From: Pempheris klunzingeri
Lineage: Eukaryota > Chordata > Actinopteri > Acropomatiformes > Pempheridae
DNA length: 64,000 bases
Direction of reading: 5' to 3'
Assembly: GCF_042242105.1 (NCBI RefSeq)
Contig: NC_092032.1
Span: 5,374,415-5,438,414, forward strand
The notes under the pieces: model-generated
What the model was told of the DNA's origin: nothing
What the model saw: only the letters and a program-made list of their open reading frames with translations
Databases searched by the model: none
Translations under genes and position numbers: made by a program
In this document: piece after piece, positions 13,147 through 28,042 of the stretch
Layout of the letters: every line of letters starts with the position of its first letter
Numbering within the stretch: position 1 is the first letter of the stretch

Positions 13147-15059
13147 AGATGTGCATTTTAATGGTTCCAAAAGTTTGCTGATAACTCCCAGCATACTGTC
13201 TTTCATTATTAACCTCTAGATGGTTCTCTTAGAAATTCATCATGGATCACAGCGCAGGCAACACAAACGTTAACATTCAGCAAATGACTCGCAGGTGGCT
13301 GTACAGGTTGGTTTCATGCTATCCAAAAAAACCCTCATAGTTCTGATTTAATTATGTTATAATTCTCAGATATGGATCTCAAATCTGGGGTGGAGGCCAA
13401 CACTGAGTGCCTTGGTTTGAGAAAGTGAGAAGTGAAACTTGACAAGCACACATCACAGAGTCTGCTCAGATTTATTTCGATCGTTACGATTTTATGGGAC
13501 AATCATCTCAGTTATGACGTCTTTTTTCAAAATGATGTGAAACTTTGCCCCTAATGTAAAAAGCTGACCTGATTCTTTTATTCCAGATGAATACAAGCTC
13601 CCTCTGTGTCTCCCTGTGTCAACTGTAAGAAGAGAGTTCGACAGAGACGCACACGGCCACTTAGCGGCACTTAGCAGCTTTCTGTGCACTTTCTGGAAGC
13701 TTGGCAGCACAAGCAGCATTCAAAGCCAGCGGCTGACGGAGATGCCTGTCTCACGCATAGTGTCGGCGGGCTGCTGATGTGAGCGTGCAAACGTGTTCCC
13801 TTGCATAGTGTCACTGAAATAAATTTCCTGTATCGATATATCTATTCTGAACTAATCAGCATAGCTGTGGCTAAATGCTTGAATGCAGAATTATCGAAGT
13901 CAGATTGAGTGACACAGATCCCCTAATCCCTTTCTCCCCTGCAAGAACACAAAAACTATTTTACTGTCCACACTCGGAGACACATCTCTTCTTTAGACCG
14001 ATATAAACCCATTAATAACTGTCTCTGACTCAGTGTACTAACCAGGAAACACCATCAATTCACTTGCGTAACAAAAAAGTTCCCTCCAAAACTATGTAAA
14101 TCTCTAACCTCATAAACAGAATGGGTCTTCCTTGGGTTCTACCTTGTAATTTTCAGACTTTCCCATGCTGCCCTTCCAATAGCAACGGAGTCTTCCAAAC
14201 ATAATAACATTATGTTTAACGTTCAGGGTACCCACCCACAACTAATGAAGTGCCTGTGAAGAGTGAAGCGGTGCCATTCAAGATGTGCGGGGGGAAAAAA
14301 AAAAGAGTAGGGGTGGGGGGGGATTTGCATGTAAAAGGTCCGCTATGGTTAGGCACAGAAATTGTGCATTCACATGGGTTTGATCATCCCACCACAGGAG
14401 CACCAGCTGGAAAATATCAAGTTTAAGAAAGTGAAATAGTGGACAATATTGAGTATGTCATGCCTGCAGCTACTACACCACTGCTTCTCCCTGCTTCTCT
14501 TAATGCTACCATCTCCTGTCTGCTAATGGACTAACCGTGCAACCTGTAAAACCTTGGAATGCATTGCACCACTTTACCCTCATGTCTCAACATGATCCAG
14601 CGTCACACTCTCTGCTTTTATCTCTTTCAAAGTCTCTCTGATGTTCTCTCCGCGTTGAAATTCAAATGTGTGATCAGCGTGAATTGGTGGGTGTGAAAAT
14701 AATAACAGCGTCACCCAAGGCTCGCCATCGCCTCACAATACATAGAGGGCTGTGTGCAAAGACAGCTAATACAATGTGGATAATAGAGGAGGAGCAAACG
14801 AGATGTAAGTGGGAAAGAGAGGAGAGAACAAAATACAGGAGAGGGTGTGCAAGGACGATAGAAGAAAGAAAACGGGTGGGGATAAAAGAGGGTAGACAAC
14901 AAGGGGAGGTGAAGAGAGGGGAAGGACGTTGAGAGAGAATAAAAAAAGATGTTGAGCGAAACCACCGGAGGCTGTGCTGTGAGGTTAAATCTAATGAGTT
15001 CAGTGTTTATCGACGAGTAAATTAGGGACACAATTACGGCAGAGAGAGTAAAAATGATC

Positions 15060-15079
15060 ACACACACACACACACACAC
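15060..15079. repeat. (CA)n microsatellite
   Basis: About 10 units. Confidence 0.9.
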
Positions 15080-18000
15080 GTACACACCACACATACATTC
15101 TTAATTCCAGGACCTGCTGATGCTTGAAACAAGACTGTAACGTAAGGCAACCTCAATACATCTCATTCCTTTTGGCTGTGCGTGAAGACGGGGTGCCACT
15201 GAGCTGAAACATAACCTGCGGGGCTCAGATCTGTGAAGAACACACTTTTATAGCCACATTCTCCGTCATGACAGCGGCGTTGCGTGTTGTCCACGTTTTG
15301 CTCGTTTTGCTTACGCCTCCTTCTCTCTATGATGTGCAAAGACTTGACACGAGCAGACTTCAGTGCAAACCACAATATTGCGACAGCTTCTTGAACCGAT
15401 GCAACGGGCGTGCCAGTGAAGGCGCCAACCAGCTGCCAGCGTGCCAACTCTGCCGCGGTTCAATCTGAGCTGCGAGGTGATGTGGTTATCGTATCCGTTT
15501 GACTGCCTGAAACCCCTTGCTGCTCCATTGCCCCGCCCCACCCCTCTGCCATGTACTTTACATGAGGCTGCTGTTATTAAAATCGGGGCGTGATGGAGGA
15601 GAGCTCCATTAATCTGTCTTGAGGGCCATCAGAGTTGAAGGTTTGATGTGCGAGGAGGGCGACTGTAAAGGGAAAATGTTCTTGTTTAACCCTGAATTGA
15701 GGGTCCATTTGCATCTCCGAGATGGTGGTAATGATGGCGATGGCGGTGAGAGTAAGAGGGCAGGGGAGGAAAGGGTGGGCAGTAAAATTGTGGCGTGACT
15801 CCGGTGCAGTCTGTTTGCAAAAAAATGAAGAGGTGCAGACCCAGTGCAGAAACAGCACTGGGCTGAGCCAGATACTTAAAAGCAGAGGGAGCTCAAGCGG
15901 GCTGGTGTGTGTTTATTTCTGAGCTGGAGCTTGTACTGCCAGACACAAACCAAAGCAGTGTATTTTTCAATCAATTCCTGGCCAATGCAGAAACCAAACA
16001 CCTCTCATTTCAAAAACCAGTTTTGCTTCCAAACAACAAAAAATGTGCTTGTCGTGCTATTTTAATCCACAGCTTTTTACAGACACAACCAAAGAAAGAC
16101 GACTCCAGCGTAAAGGTAGAGCAGTGTGCAGATCTGAAGGTGCGTGTTGGAGTCATATCATGGTCCAGAGATCTACGCCAAGGTACCTCTTTGCCCTTAA
16201 ATTTGAAGACTCAGGTTTCTGAAATAAGCTGATGATTGCACAGGATTGATGCAGCGTCGCTACAGCCCACTCCGTAGGGGATTGTTAGCCAATCTGACTG
16301 CCATGAAGATCAATATGTGGTGAAGGCGTATGTACTCCTTGACTACAAAGTCGAGCTTAAGGTAGAGAACGTCTAAAGAAAAACCTCAAATTTGTCCAGG
16401 GGTCGACTGAGAAGTGAAGGGGTATGCTGGAGCGTTTCTTGGGAATACTGCAGGCAATAGACTGAAAAGAGGTGATGAAAGTTTAAGTGCCTTGGGGCAC
16501 TAGGGTTGTTGGGAAATCTATTTGTTTGACAGACAGAGGGTTGACGCTAAAAGTAAGAAACCAGCTCAACCAGATCATTCACCCGAACCTGACAGCACAT
16601 ACGGAGAAATGTACAAACACACACACCCACACGGTCTCTCCAGGATGCCATTTACACAAAGCACAAACAAAGATTAATCTGAGGTATTTGCAGTGTGTAA
16701 CCGATGTAGTGTATGTGATGTGGTGGTAGATGTTTACACAGTCCCGCTTTGTATTCAAATTCATTAGTACACAAGTAGATGCGGACATACACCTCAGAGG
16801 TCTTGCTCTGTCAGAGCTACACCAGTCAGCAGACTCTGTGGTTGTAATATGATCTAAGATACCTAACACCCTCTGCCAGTCAGCCTTCTGCAAGGAAAGT
16901 CTAGTAGGCTCTGAGAGGAACTGTCACTTTCTACAATCGCAGGGATGTTGAGACAAAACATAGTGAAACCTTTTTTTTTTTTTTTGCATTTGGAATCAGC
17001 ACTCTTCTATTCTGCCAATACAAGAGTTGAACATATTGAATTTATGTTTGAATTTTAATCTGATGGAGTTAGTGAATTTCCATTCCTTCACCCAAAGGCT
17101 GCAAAATCATCAGCTATCAATTCTGGCCAGCATTTTTTTTTTTAGGTACATGTTTTGGAGATGTGGGGATCTGTTTGCAGGAAGCAGATGCTATTTGCAG
17201 GCTGTCTCCTACCCTCAGGCATTACTGATCCATAATCATAGGGTGTGAGATGGCTGGCCTGTCAGTGGCAACTCAGCATCCTCACAGCCTCAGAGAACAG
17301 ATGAGCAGAAAGCCATCTGTTAACAATGTACTGCAACTCTTACCCTATCAGCAACGGGGGAAAAAATGAAACCCCGATTCCCCATGACATCTCCAAGTCA
17401 GCCTGAAGAGCGTCTCAACTGTTTTGGGGAGGGTGACTGACAGTACATGCTGAGCAGGCTCACTTCCATTGTTGTTATAAGACATATGGGACTATGAGAC
17501 AATGTACAGCAGAAACCTCAGGCGTGATACAAGTAGCAACGTTTTTAAATACTAAAATTCTCTACTAGCTCAATAAGTTAAATTTAAAAAGTAATTATTG
17601 GAGAAAAATGTGTTTTAATGAATCCTGACGACAGCGAAAGATCAGGACAAACACATGAAGCACTCTGGCCAACCCTGATTTCACATTTTAATAGTTACCA
17701 AGTCCTTCAGCCAAACTTCCTTAGTCTGTACCGAATGACCCCATTTCATGGTCCAAGCAACAACTAATCATACCGCAACATGTTCTGTGACCAGAAAGAA
17801 TGTCTGAGCAGGAAATTACTCTGCACGGATAAATCAGCAACTTAACATATTCATCAGTAAAATTCTACCAGCAAAATCTCTGTGTTGGCCATGAAAAACC
17901 AGATGAGCTGAGTTTATGACTCATTTGCAGAAACACGGCATCACACTACATTCAAAATGAAAATGTGTGTATCAATCCGGCCGACCCATGAGCTCACAGC

Positions 18001-18190
18001 TCAGTGGTGATTCCACCTTGCCATCAGCACCTTTGGTTCAAGCTTTGGTTTACTCCAAATGCAAAAAGGCACAGAAATGCCAGCAGTAATAATGTTTTTA
18101 TGAAAAAAAAAAAAACTTTGCTCAAGGTGGAGAAGAATTATCTGATGCCCTGAGATGTTTTACTGCTGCTGGCTTGATTCAGGCCAGAGA

Positions 18191-18400
18191 TCAATCAGTC
18201 AATCAATCAATCTTTATATAGCACCAATCAATAACAGCGTTATCTAAAGACGCTTTCCATAAAGAGCAGGTCTACACCAAATTAAGAGAGAGACCCAACG
18301 ATTCAGGAATTCAAAATTAAGGATTCAAGAATCCCCACATGAGCAGCATCATATATGATATTAGGGAACAATGGCAGGAAGAACTCCCCTTTGTTGTTCT
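18191..18400 (+). mobile_element. Fish retroposon fragment (CAATCAATCTTTATATAGC type)
   Basis: It begins with repeated AATC, then CTTTATATAGCACCAATCAA, GCTTTCCATAAAGAGCAGG and GGCAGGAAGAACTCCC. This module recurs widely in fish genomes as a LINE-derived 3' fragment. Assignment is from memory of the pattern. Confidence 0.55.
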
Positions 18401-18461
18401 TATTTGTTAATAAAATTGTTCTTATTTTTATTGTTCTAGTTTATTTCTTTACTTTTTTTAG

Positions 18462-18565
18462 CACTCAGTAGTCTTTACTGTACATTTAGAGAGAAGTTTC
18501 ACCGGAGTCAAATTCCTTGTTTGCTTGTACAAACTTGGCCAATAAAGGTGATTCTGTGATTCTTT
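18462..18565 (+). mobile_element. LINE 3' end fragment
   Basis: GTCAAATTCCTTGTTTGC ... ACTTGGCCAATAAAGGTGAT, ending in GATTCTGTGATTCT, is the recognisable 3' terminus of an abundant fish non-LTR element with a short tandem tail. Confidence 0.6.
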
Positions 18566-20884
18566 AACGGGCAGAAAGAAGTGAGCATAAACCCAACCAG
18601 CCACATTATCAATCAAACCATATCAAATCACTATTATCATTCATTTCTCAGAGTACCAAACCCACCGCAGTCAGATATGAACCTTTCTAGTCGTCCTTGC
18701 CGCAAATCAGTGTCTGTGTTTGCTTGATGAGGCTGTTTGAGGTGTCCACAAGACAGACAAACATCCGTTCATCTTACGAATGCTTCTCTGGCCACATGTC
18801 AATTCAGATCAAATGCGTCTCAGTCAACATGACAAAAAGACTGAGTCATCTTTGAATCACTTTTCCTAACGAAGAACTTGGTAGCCTTGGGCTGCAATTG
18901 CAATTGTCATTGTTGAAAAGCAACGAAGACGCAGTCCTCATGGCTTATGCACAGGGAAGCTACAGCCAAGGTCAAACAGCAGCGCTCCGTGTGACAGGAA
19001 CAACTAGCAGGACAAATGGCATCAGCAAACTAAAACTAGAGGATGTGCGTATGACAAGATCATGGATTTTCAGCAGAGGTCCCGTCTCATCAGCTTCACT
19101 CGTACTTGGACTGCTGAATGGGAACACACCAGAAACGGCCCATATTAGGCCTCACGTTCTACTGAGAATAACACCAATCTAAAAGATCATTCATCAGAGC
19201 TAAGCCACACTGAACTCCTGACTACTTTAGTATATTTCCACAACAGAAACTCTTGAGTCAGTGCCCTGAGAACAGACAAGAGAGAAGTCCTAACTTTGAT
19301 TTTAAATACTTTAAGCTCCAGAGCACAAAACCAGCCAAAACCTTTTCCTGTGCGTTCATTAACTTCACAAAGAGCGCAATCCACAATAGCACGACAGAAA
19401 ACTTTCCCTATCACTCTGTTCAAACTGCGTGGCTTAATTCAAAATAAATCTGTCCAAATGACTGCAATATCCCACAGCCCCGCCAACATCTAAGCCCTTC
19501 TAAAACCAAGGATTTATTTTCCTACTGTAGCCCTGAGCATGCCATTTTCATTTCACAGCTCTGTCTGGATGTTCGAGAGGATATTTTAGCGGGCAGATGT
19601 TTGGAAAAACCCTAACAGAAATATTCATATAAATGCACAAAAGTACATTCATCTTCAATACTCGGTGTCAGTGTGGTATCCCGTATCAGACACTGATCGG
19701 CAGGTGTTTTTTCGGAAAGATACGTTTGTTTGCAGCATATGTAAAATAATAGAAAGGAAGGTCAATGCATGTATCACAGGGAGGAGAGATTATTCAGTTA
19801 TTTGGCAAAGGAAATGAAAAAGTGCCCTCAGCTCGACAGAACAAGAATGATTGCATTTGAGAACGTAATCAACTCCAGACTGGTGGGGGGGGGGGGACTA
19901 ATGAGAAAGATTTCAGCCAATAATCAATAATTCTGCCTGTTTGAAAGACACTTGGCTGCCTCTTTTTGGCACAAGGCTTTTGTGAGTATCAGGAAGTTAA
20001 TCACGCTTAAACTGCATTACTACTGTATCAACAGCATGAAATATTAAGCTGATGCTGATAATGAAGACTGAAGACTGAATAATGAATGCTAGAAAGTCCT
20101 AAAGCCAAACCCAGTTTAAAATTAAAATTGAGGTCGGAATTAAATCTTGGAATTGAATCTTAACACAGTGATGCACTGATAAACAGGGATCAGGTCACAA
20201 CGGATTATGTTATTGTAGTATTTTAGTTTATAATTGCTATACTGGTAGTTAGTATAGTAGTGAACTTCTAGCATTAGTATACCAAATCATACAAAATGAC
20301 AATGATCATATAAGCTCAGCTACTAATATGATCAAAATGTAGGTTGGCTGGTGTTTGATAAAGGGTTAGTGCAGCCACACAACCATGTTTATTTACTTTA
20401 TCCATCACAAGAGAAGACACGCTCGGGGGTTGAAAGACCCAGAGTGCATTAGTGGGATCAGAAGCCAACGACAGACGAAGCCTCAGGACAACTTTGATGG
20501 TGGCGTATACCAATCTTTTTTTCTTACATGGCTCGCTTATGTCAGTCTAATCCTTCCAAACTACTACCAACAGTAAATACAAATTAATTTGCAACCAATT
20601 ATTTTTTATTGTACTTTCCCACCCAGTGTGTACAAAGAATGACATTCTGCCAGAGGGCGAGAGCTCAACCTCTGCTTTTTTATGAACATCTGCCACGAGT
20701 ACTGTTATCCGGGGGAAGCCTGCACCCAAGCAGCATCATGTCTGTGTCCACCGAGGCTACACAATCGTCCCAAACCTCCTTTTAATTTGAACTTTTTTCA
20801 AGTTTAAACTACAGCACCATGCTTAGACGATGTAGCAGAACCTGTGCAGAAACACCACTATGCTTTGTTTTATGTATGTAATAT

Positions 20885-20976
20885 AATAGAATAGAATAGA
20901 ATAGAATAGATAGACTTTATTGTCTGCCCCAGAAGGTGACAACAATAAAATACAACACATATCACACACACAATAT
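20885..20976 (-). mobile_element. Retroposon 3' tail with (TATTC)n end
   Basis: On the minus strand this repeats the 10801-10904 element (GATATGTGTTGTATTTTATT, GGGGCAGACAATAAAGTC, then five or so TATTC units), with a small internal deletion relative to it. Confidence 0.65.
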
Positions 20977-23591
20977 GAAGAGGAGCATTCAGAATGACAT
21001 GGATGGAGACCTTTTTGACCTTTTACCCCTGTGGAGGTCAGGGGAATCGTACAAGGAGAGATTACACCAATGAAAGAGGTCAAAGAAAAGCAACAGGACA
21101 ACACGCTGAAAGAGAACTGTTCAAGCAGCAAACTGAACATGCTGCATCAGAACGTGTAGACATTCAAATGATTATCTAAAAATTTAATTAATTCCTACGT
21201 GCAGTGTGACGGAGGTCGCTCACAGCAACAAACACACAAAGAATTCTCACCCAACTGTATAACTGTGTGCTCAAACCAGCATTTTAACATATTCATTTTC
21301 CATAGTGGTGAAACAGCAGAGCTAAAACGACATGTGCATGACGTACTTACACTGAGCCGGAAATATAACTCCAAGCGAATGCAAACGTTAACGCCGCTCC
21401 ATATCCGCCGGATGCGAAATAGAAACTTGTTTGGCTAACACGCTAGCCATAGCGACTTAACACTGCAAGAATATGTCACGGCTACTTGTCTGTCAGCTCA
21501 TTTACAAGTTGTTCTGCAGCATTGTGGCAAAAAAAAAAAAAAGAAAAAAGAAATTAAGTTATACACTGTGTTCACAGCACGTCGTAGCAGGGAACGCACA
21601 GGTGCAATCACTTTACATTAGTGCGGGCTGCATTCCATTTAGGTGTACTAATTCTGTGGGCCTGGTGTTGTGAGTGCTGTCTCGCTGCCATTACTCACCT
21701 ATACACTGAATTGGAACAGACCCATTGTAATTAGTTCCACCTGTGTTTTCCTTGGTATGAAAAGTCAAAATCTCTTTTGTAAGTCCATTGCAGCTTTACA
21801 GCCACAAACTTTTGGACTTTCAAAACTTTCATTTTTCTAAACTTTACTCTAAACATATTTTTTTTTTATTCAAATATATATACACTGTGCAGTATGTAGA
21901 GTATATACAGCACAAAGGAGCACCAAAGAAATAAACATGTCCCTGTCCTGGTGCTATGAACTAAATATCCTTGAGTGTAACAGGGAAGAACAGGGAATAT
22001 AAATGACCATGATACCTCTGTGAGAAAATAACTTCTCATAAGAAAAGTATCAGGTGTTCCATCCGAAGGTCTTGTTTTTAATTCTTTGACAAACACCCCA
22101 TGCTTGTGCTTCAATAACTTACTACTCTGTAACTGCAATCATGGCCATGGAAATAAGCTGTTGACAAAACAGGGGATCACACCCAAGAGGGCCTGGCGTG
22201 GCCTGCATGTCGAAACACCGCAAACCACATAGTTGGCCTTTGTAATAACTTGTTCACAGTTGGATCCAGCTGGAGGCAGGAATTATCATCTTCGCAGAGA
22301 AGTGGGATAAGAAAAACAAGAGGAACAGCTCGAAGCATTTCAGAAGGCTGCCGTCAAATCGCAGATCGCAAGTTAATGTGCTTCAAATTGGTCTTCAAAT
22401 CACTGCGATGACCAAATAACAATAATGTAATATAATAGTATAAATGAATAGAAATTTCTTAGATTGGTTAAGCAAATGTAAATGGCTCCTTGTGTTCTTG
22501 GCGCAGACCACTTAGCTTTAGAAATAACCTCAGTGGCTGAGTTAGATGTTGCTATGCCGAGTCAAAAAGATGTCACTTATTGTTTTCTGGTTTGGACACA
22601 TTAAAGCCCACTGCTTCAGATCATAAAGTCTCTCTCTCTTTCTTTCTTCTAACTAAAATAACACGGTTGCTGACCTAACTGACCTTCCAAGCTGACTGTA
22701 TAGTCACATTTTTCAAACCATTCAACTTTGCCAGTGGACGATACTACGTTTCCTTGACTGCACCCATTCAAGAGAACCAATTTGATTATTTCTGCCCCCT
22801 GAGCAGCTCTGCCGTAGAACTACAGCTGGACTTTCTACAAAAGCTGAGGAACCGCTTCTCCCTTTCGCAGAGCCACATTTGGGAGCTTCTTCTGAATAAA
22901 AAAGTGGGTTCCACAGCAGCCAATACCATTACTGAATGGAAACTCCACGTTCAGACGTGCAAAGTGTAGACCTGTCCAAACAGCCTTTAAGAACGTGCTG
23001 GGGAGGTTAAAAGTGTTTTTCCATCTTAGCAGCATTAGCAAACATGATGTCGGACCGTTCATAACGTCGGACCAGATTTAATTCAAATGAAACATCTTGT
23101 CACTTCAAAGTTTTCATTAAGAAACATCCAAATATGGGTTATTATTGGCCACCGCACACATATCAGAATATGGAGAGGGGGTTTGACAGTACAGCCGTAG
23201 TGGCAGCTACTAAAAGCTGGAAAAGATAAAGTGATTTTCTTGAATGTAGCAGAAAAGTAGACAGGGAAATAATATATAATGTTGGCAAAAGAAACAATAG
23301 GACTTCTAATGAGCAGCTTCTCTAAAACCAAATGCTGCAGGAGGGTTTTGTGTAGCAAAAGATTACAAGTTATTCTGCCATGTTGTACTGTGTTACAGTT
23401 GGCTGTGGAGAATTCCCTCTACATCTCAAACGTGGCCCGTCGGCTACAAGTCAAAAAGGAGCTTAATTCTAATCTTCCGCAAAGCATGCCCACTGTCTTC
23501 AGGTGACTAATCTGCGATAAGAAACGAGAGTGTAAAGAGGAAGAATGGGAATGGAGTGAGATGGGAAACACAAGACGAGAGACAGGATTTT

Positions 23592-23663
23592 GACCTTGAG
23601 GCACAACACTCAAGTGTCTGACTCCAGATCAGAGGTTTGGGTGTTTAAATCATGTCAGGGTCG
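23592..23663 (+). pseudogene. tRNA-Trp pseudogene in PARD3 intron
   Basis: It matches tRNA-Trp from GACCTTG through the anticodon arm TCTGACTCCAGATCAG to CATGTCAGGGTC. The D arm (GGCACAACACTCAAGTG) and T arm (GTGTTTAAATCAT) have decayed. A T5 run follows at 23676-23680, so weak polymerase III use cannot be excluded, but the broken D and T arms argue against a working tRNA. Confidence 0.75.
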
Positions 23664-26600
23664 ACCTCAACAGCATTTTTCTTTGGCACGGCATCAATAA
23701 GCCCGTGACCTTACTATAGCTTGATGAGATGAGATGAGATGATGAGAGCGCTCCTTTATTTTTCAATGCCGTGAAGTTGGCAGCATATTTGATTCCAGAT
23801 AGGAGTTGCATGTTGCAGGAGGACAAGGTTGCATGTTTAAGTAATGTCAGGGTTAAGATTTGAAAAAACACACATCACCTTCGGCATACGGAAAATGGAA
23901 TATCAGCAATTAAATCATCCCTAAAGAGAAGAAACGTCCTCCTGAGCTCAGTCTTAACCAAGCCTCCGATCAAGATTTCCTCTTTATTCACCTGGATGGT
24001 CAAATCTGGTGTAAATCTGCCCAATATTTGTCTCTTCATGTCGTGATATCTCCTGCCACAACAGCAAGCAATCGCTATCTTGAATAAACAGGAACATCAG
24101 GGCATTTCGGACGCTCTGAAGTCTAACATTCCTGAAGCTATGCACAGCAAAAACACATGTCTAAGTGCAGTGCATTGCTTCTATTGTCTCGCCTCTACAG
24201 TTCAGGCTAATGATTAGCCAGATTATCAGAACCAGTGGAGTTAAGATAACAAAACGGAGTCCCCGCCATCACAAGGCTGTGGCTGGGGATAGGAAAACGT
24301 GGTCAGGCTGTGCTACGTCTGAATGGGACACGTGAGTTGAGGAACACATGCGCACGCAGATGACTACATATACAACATGTCCTGCATACGCATACGCAAA
24401 TTCCCCCATGTGCCTCTGGAAGTCTGCTAAAATCTGTAAATGATTTGACACCAAAAAGAATTTCTGTGGAAGTGGAAAAAGCAAAAAAAAGCAACAACAA
24501 AAAAAAAAATTCTCAAACCACAGCAGCAGGGGAAACGGAGACTGACCCTGACCCTGAATGCCCCAACGTAGGATGGAAAACCAGTCACTCCATGGCTTGG
24601 CATGGCCGTGGCATACCCACACTTTGGCACTTACCATTATGGCACGAGGCCTGCTAGCATTCTGTGTTTAGCAGCTACTGCCAGAAATCCTCCCAGCTTT
24701 GTCTGCCACACTCAAGCTCAGTGCTTTCAGTGCTTTCAGAGTAGCTGACGTTTCGCTCTCCAGTCAGTCTTTGCGTGCATGCATGCATGTGCCCTGCCTA
24801 CCATATGCATTCCACATATCGGCACCGGCGTGTACACCTGAGACACGCACGCTAGCCAGTGGGGATGCCCTGAAGTCATCTCAGCTTTTACCCTGACCTG
24901 CTGTTTAGGAAAGATAAGGGACTCGGTGTAGTGTCATTGTCCTCGGTGCCGTTCACGTGAGCAGGGAACCTCGCCAGACGCTCATTTAGTGAGTCAGCCA
25001 AACAGGTTGTACAGAAGAGCTCTCAAATTCTCCTTCACACTGACCCACATGCAAAGCCACACAAATGTAGACCGACGTCTGTGGTACCTACAATGGTGTC
25101 CTTTGTATTTCTGTATTTTTCAGACTGTTTTTCTCGTTTTGTCTTTGTCATGGTTTTCAAATGAAGCAAAGACAAAAAATGAGGGCATATGTGTCTATAA
25201 TGGATGAACAGCGTAGCACATCTATACTTTTTTGGTACTTCACTGCCCAAATTTGAATTGGATTACGCTACATAAACTGTAACACAATCAATCGTATTTA
25301 ATATTTGGTTACAGATTCCTTTCAGTGTGGGACAGAAGCCTCCAACCCACAGATATCAGACAGACACTTGATATCCGCCCTGTTGACGCTCTGTCAGGCC
25401 TGTGCTGTAGCCAGAATCACTTCTTGCTTGGGGTTGCTGCAAGTTCAAGTGGCTGCCTTTGACAGTCACGAACATCCCAGTGATCATCTTGCTTTGTTTT
25501 CAGTTGAGCACCGAAATAGCAAAAAAATCGCATGACTGTCCAGCTACTTATGGACTGTACTGTGTATGTTTCTACACTGACTGAGCTATACTTACACTGA
25601 AGCAGTTCTTTAAGATCTCTCTTTCAAATTTTAGACTGGTATTTAACCACTGGATTGCTTCTCCAGTTACTGTCACTACTATACACTCCTCTAAACATGC
25701 TGTTACCAGCCTCCATGTGAAATTACAGGCTATTTTGCACCGTGCAATCAGCTTCCTGTAAACACGACTGCATGTTCTATTATTGCTGTAGAGTTACATT
25801 ACATTACATTTAGCACCTGAAATTCTTTTCCACTTTCACGTGTTAGTTTTAAAAGCAAGACAGATTGTGTACACCTGTGCGTTAGAGCTCAACAGACTAG
25901 ACAGCAGTCTACTGCCTACTGAGCATCTCTTCTGGATGCTTGGATGCAAACTTCTGCTCGTGACTTCCGGAGCAGCGGGAGAGTGATCTTTTACTCAAAC
26001 ATGAGCGAGCAACAGTTTCCCTGGAAGGAAGGAGTTGGCACAAAAGTAGGGACGACGCTCAGTCGGCTGGAGGACAACACTGTTTTTGACCAGCTGGAGA
26101 GAAAAAAAAGAAAAGAAAAAAGAGCTCAAGATACGAGAAGAGAGGAAAAACTGAGAGAGGGAATTGAAGAAAATCAAGAGGAGACTACAACAAGAGGAAG
26201 AGAGGTTACCGAGTCCACATTTCTTTTCTTTTCCTGCTTTGTTCCCTGCTGTGGTAGAATTAATTCTTAAAGCATCACTGCTGCTTGACCACAGTTGAAC
26301 CATAGACCAGCTCTTACTCAGTTACCACCAATCACATTGCATTCCATCACCGTGCAGGGCCTACACAGCGCAGCCTAGCACAGTCCACTCACATGATAAT
26401 CCCCCAATTATCTTCCACTACTGCAATATTCCTGCTCACATACAGCAGCTCCTCTCTATTACATAAGCATTGAGCTGAGTCCATTGAGCAAATGAGCACT
26501 GACAACCCCTCCGGCGCCACTTCCCACTTTCCCTTTGTGGTGCGTTTCAGTATAACGACACTGGCTGTTAGGCCCTTACCTGAGCATAGCGGGCAATTAA

Positions 26601-28042
26601 AAACTACAGTTGTCCTTTTAGTAGAGAATGGTGATCCCCCAGCACGGACAAGTGGTGTTTGAAGCAGTGCATTCGGAAACAAGATCATTGCATTTAGATG
26701 CAAAATAAGAAGTTACAACTTTCTAAATAACAGCATTGCCAGTTCCGTCTCTGGAGATGCCAGAAAAACACCTCTGATGTGCATTAGCAGCTACTTAATA
26801 AGGGATTTCAGCTTGCTATATTCTGTGGTGTTGTTTGAAGAGGGCTTGTAGTTCCGAGCAGCGCTGAGGAGTGGTGTGGTGACAATAACAGTGCTAAAGC
26901 CTTCAATATTTCTTAGAGATGTGTAGAACTGCTACTATTCCAAGAGTTACCTTCTTGATTTAAAAGTTATTTTCATCACAGTTATTATAGTCAGCCCTTA
27001 TCATTTTGTGATTCACATCACATGCGTGTGTACAATAGGCAGATATGGATATTGTGTATCTCAACAGATTGACTTTGCTGTGACATGTCTGCACGGCTAA
27101 ACCTGTGGAACTTTTTGGGAGGAAAAATGGCAATTATGTGCTTCACAGCTTTAGCCTACAGTTAAGTTCAGTAATTGAGGGAAAATCAGAGGATCTAGTG
27201 ACGCAGCTCCTCAAAAAGTTAGAGCCACAAATTATGGATTCCGTGACTGAACGTTTGAGTTTTGTTTAGTTGTGTGTCTCTGACACTGGACCAGACTGTG
27301 AGAGAAACCAGACTGTGAGAGGTCACGTCCACATGATGTTTTGCAGGCCAACAGAAAAACACATAAAATAAGATCTAAATGTGGTGAATACTTAGTAGTC
27401 AAGTGCTAAAAACAAACGCCGTGGCGACAGAAGGCAGGATAGGCAGCTTCAACATTCATGACTGTGCATACTGTGGGCCGCATTGACTCTGAAGCTAATG
27501 ATGCTTGAGTGGGTGATTGATCCGTGCTTCCTGGTCCTTCTGAGACTGTGACAAACGCCTCAAGAGCCCCCACAGAAGATCAGGCGGACCGGAACAGCTT
27601 GCGACACAGTGAAAGCGCTCAGCTCAGTCAGAGGGGAGAAGCGATCTAATTTCCCCCGATCACTAACATTACAGGCAACTGAGAGCACAGGCCACAAGAG
27701 TAAAAAAAAAAGCATCAGATAAGTACGATAACAGTATATGTGGCAAACGTCTTTGTAGCCCAAGATGGCTCATGTGCAAGTAAGAAATAGATGAAGACAT
27801 GTGATCAGATCACCTGTAAGCACAGCTGAGGAAGGTGGAGGTGAGGCACGCATGAAGTAGTTGTCAAAAGAAATGAGTTTTTGAGCTCTCGAGCAGGAAG
27901 TGCCCAGTTTGTCTCCGCATGAATTAGATAAACCAAGAAGTAAATGTGATGTCACGAGAGCAGTCCTGATTTCCTCCAAAAGGGCTTTCACGCCAAACCT
28001 GTTTGGTCCAAATGAAGCCTCGTGCATTTGGTTGGGTTGGCG

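Noticed and set aside
14711-15094. 127-codon minus-strand ORF rich in Leu, Ser and Pro
   Set aside because: It is the complement of a GA-rich stretch plus a (CA)n tract; a low-complexity artefact.
18000-18060. tRNA-like CAGCTCAGTGGTG ... GGTTCAAGC
   Set aside because: Box-like words are present but spacing and stems do not give a cloverleaf; too weak to list.
23725-23750. (GATGA)n run
   Set aside because: Short simple repeat with no apparent role.
25944-26270. 108-codon ORF with a Lys/Glu/Arg-rich centre
   Set aside because: The charged run comes from a purine-rich simple-sequence stretch; no known domain and no splice support.
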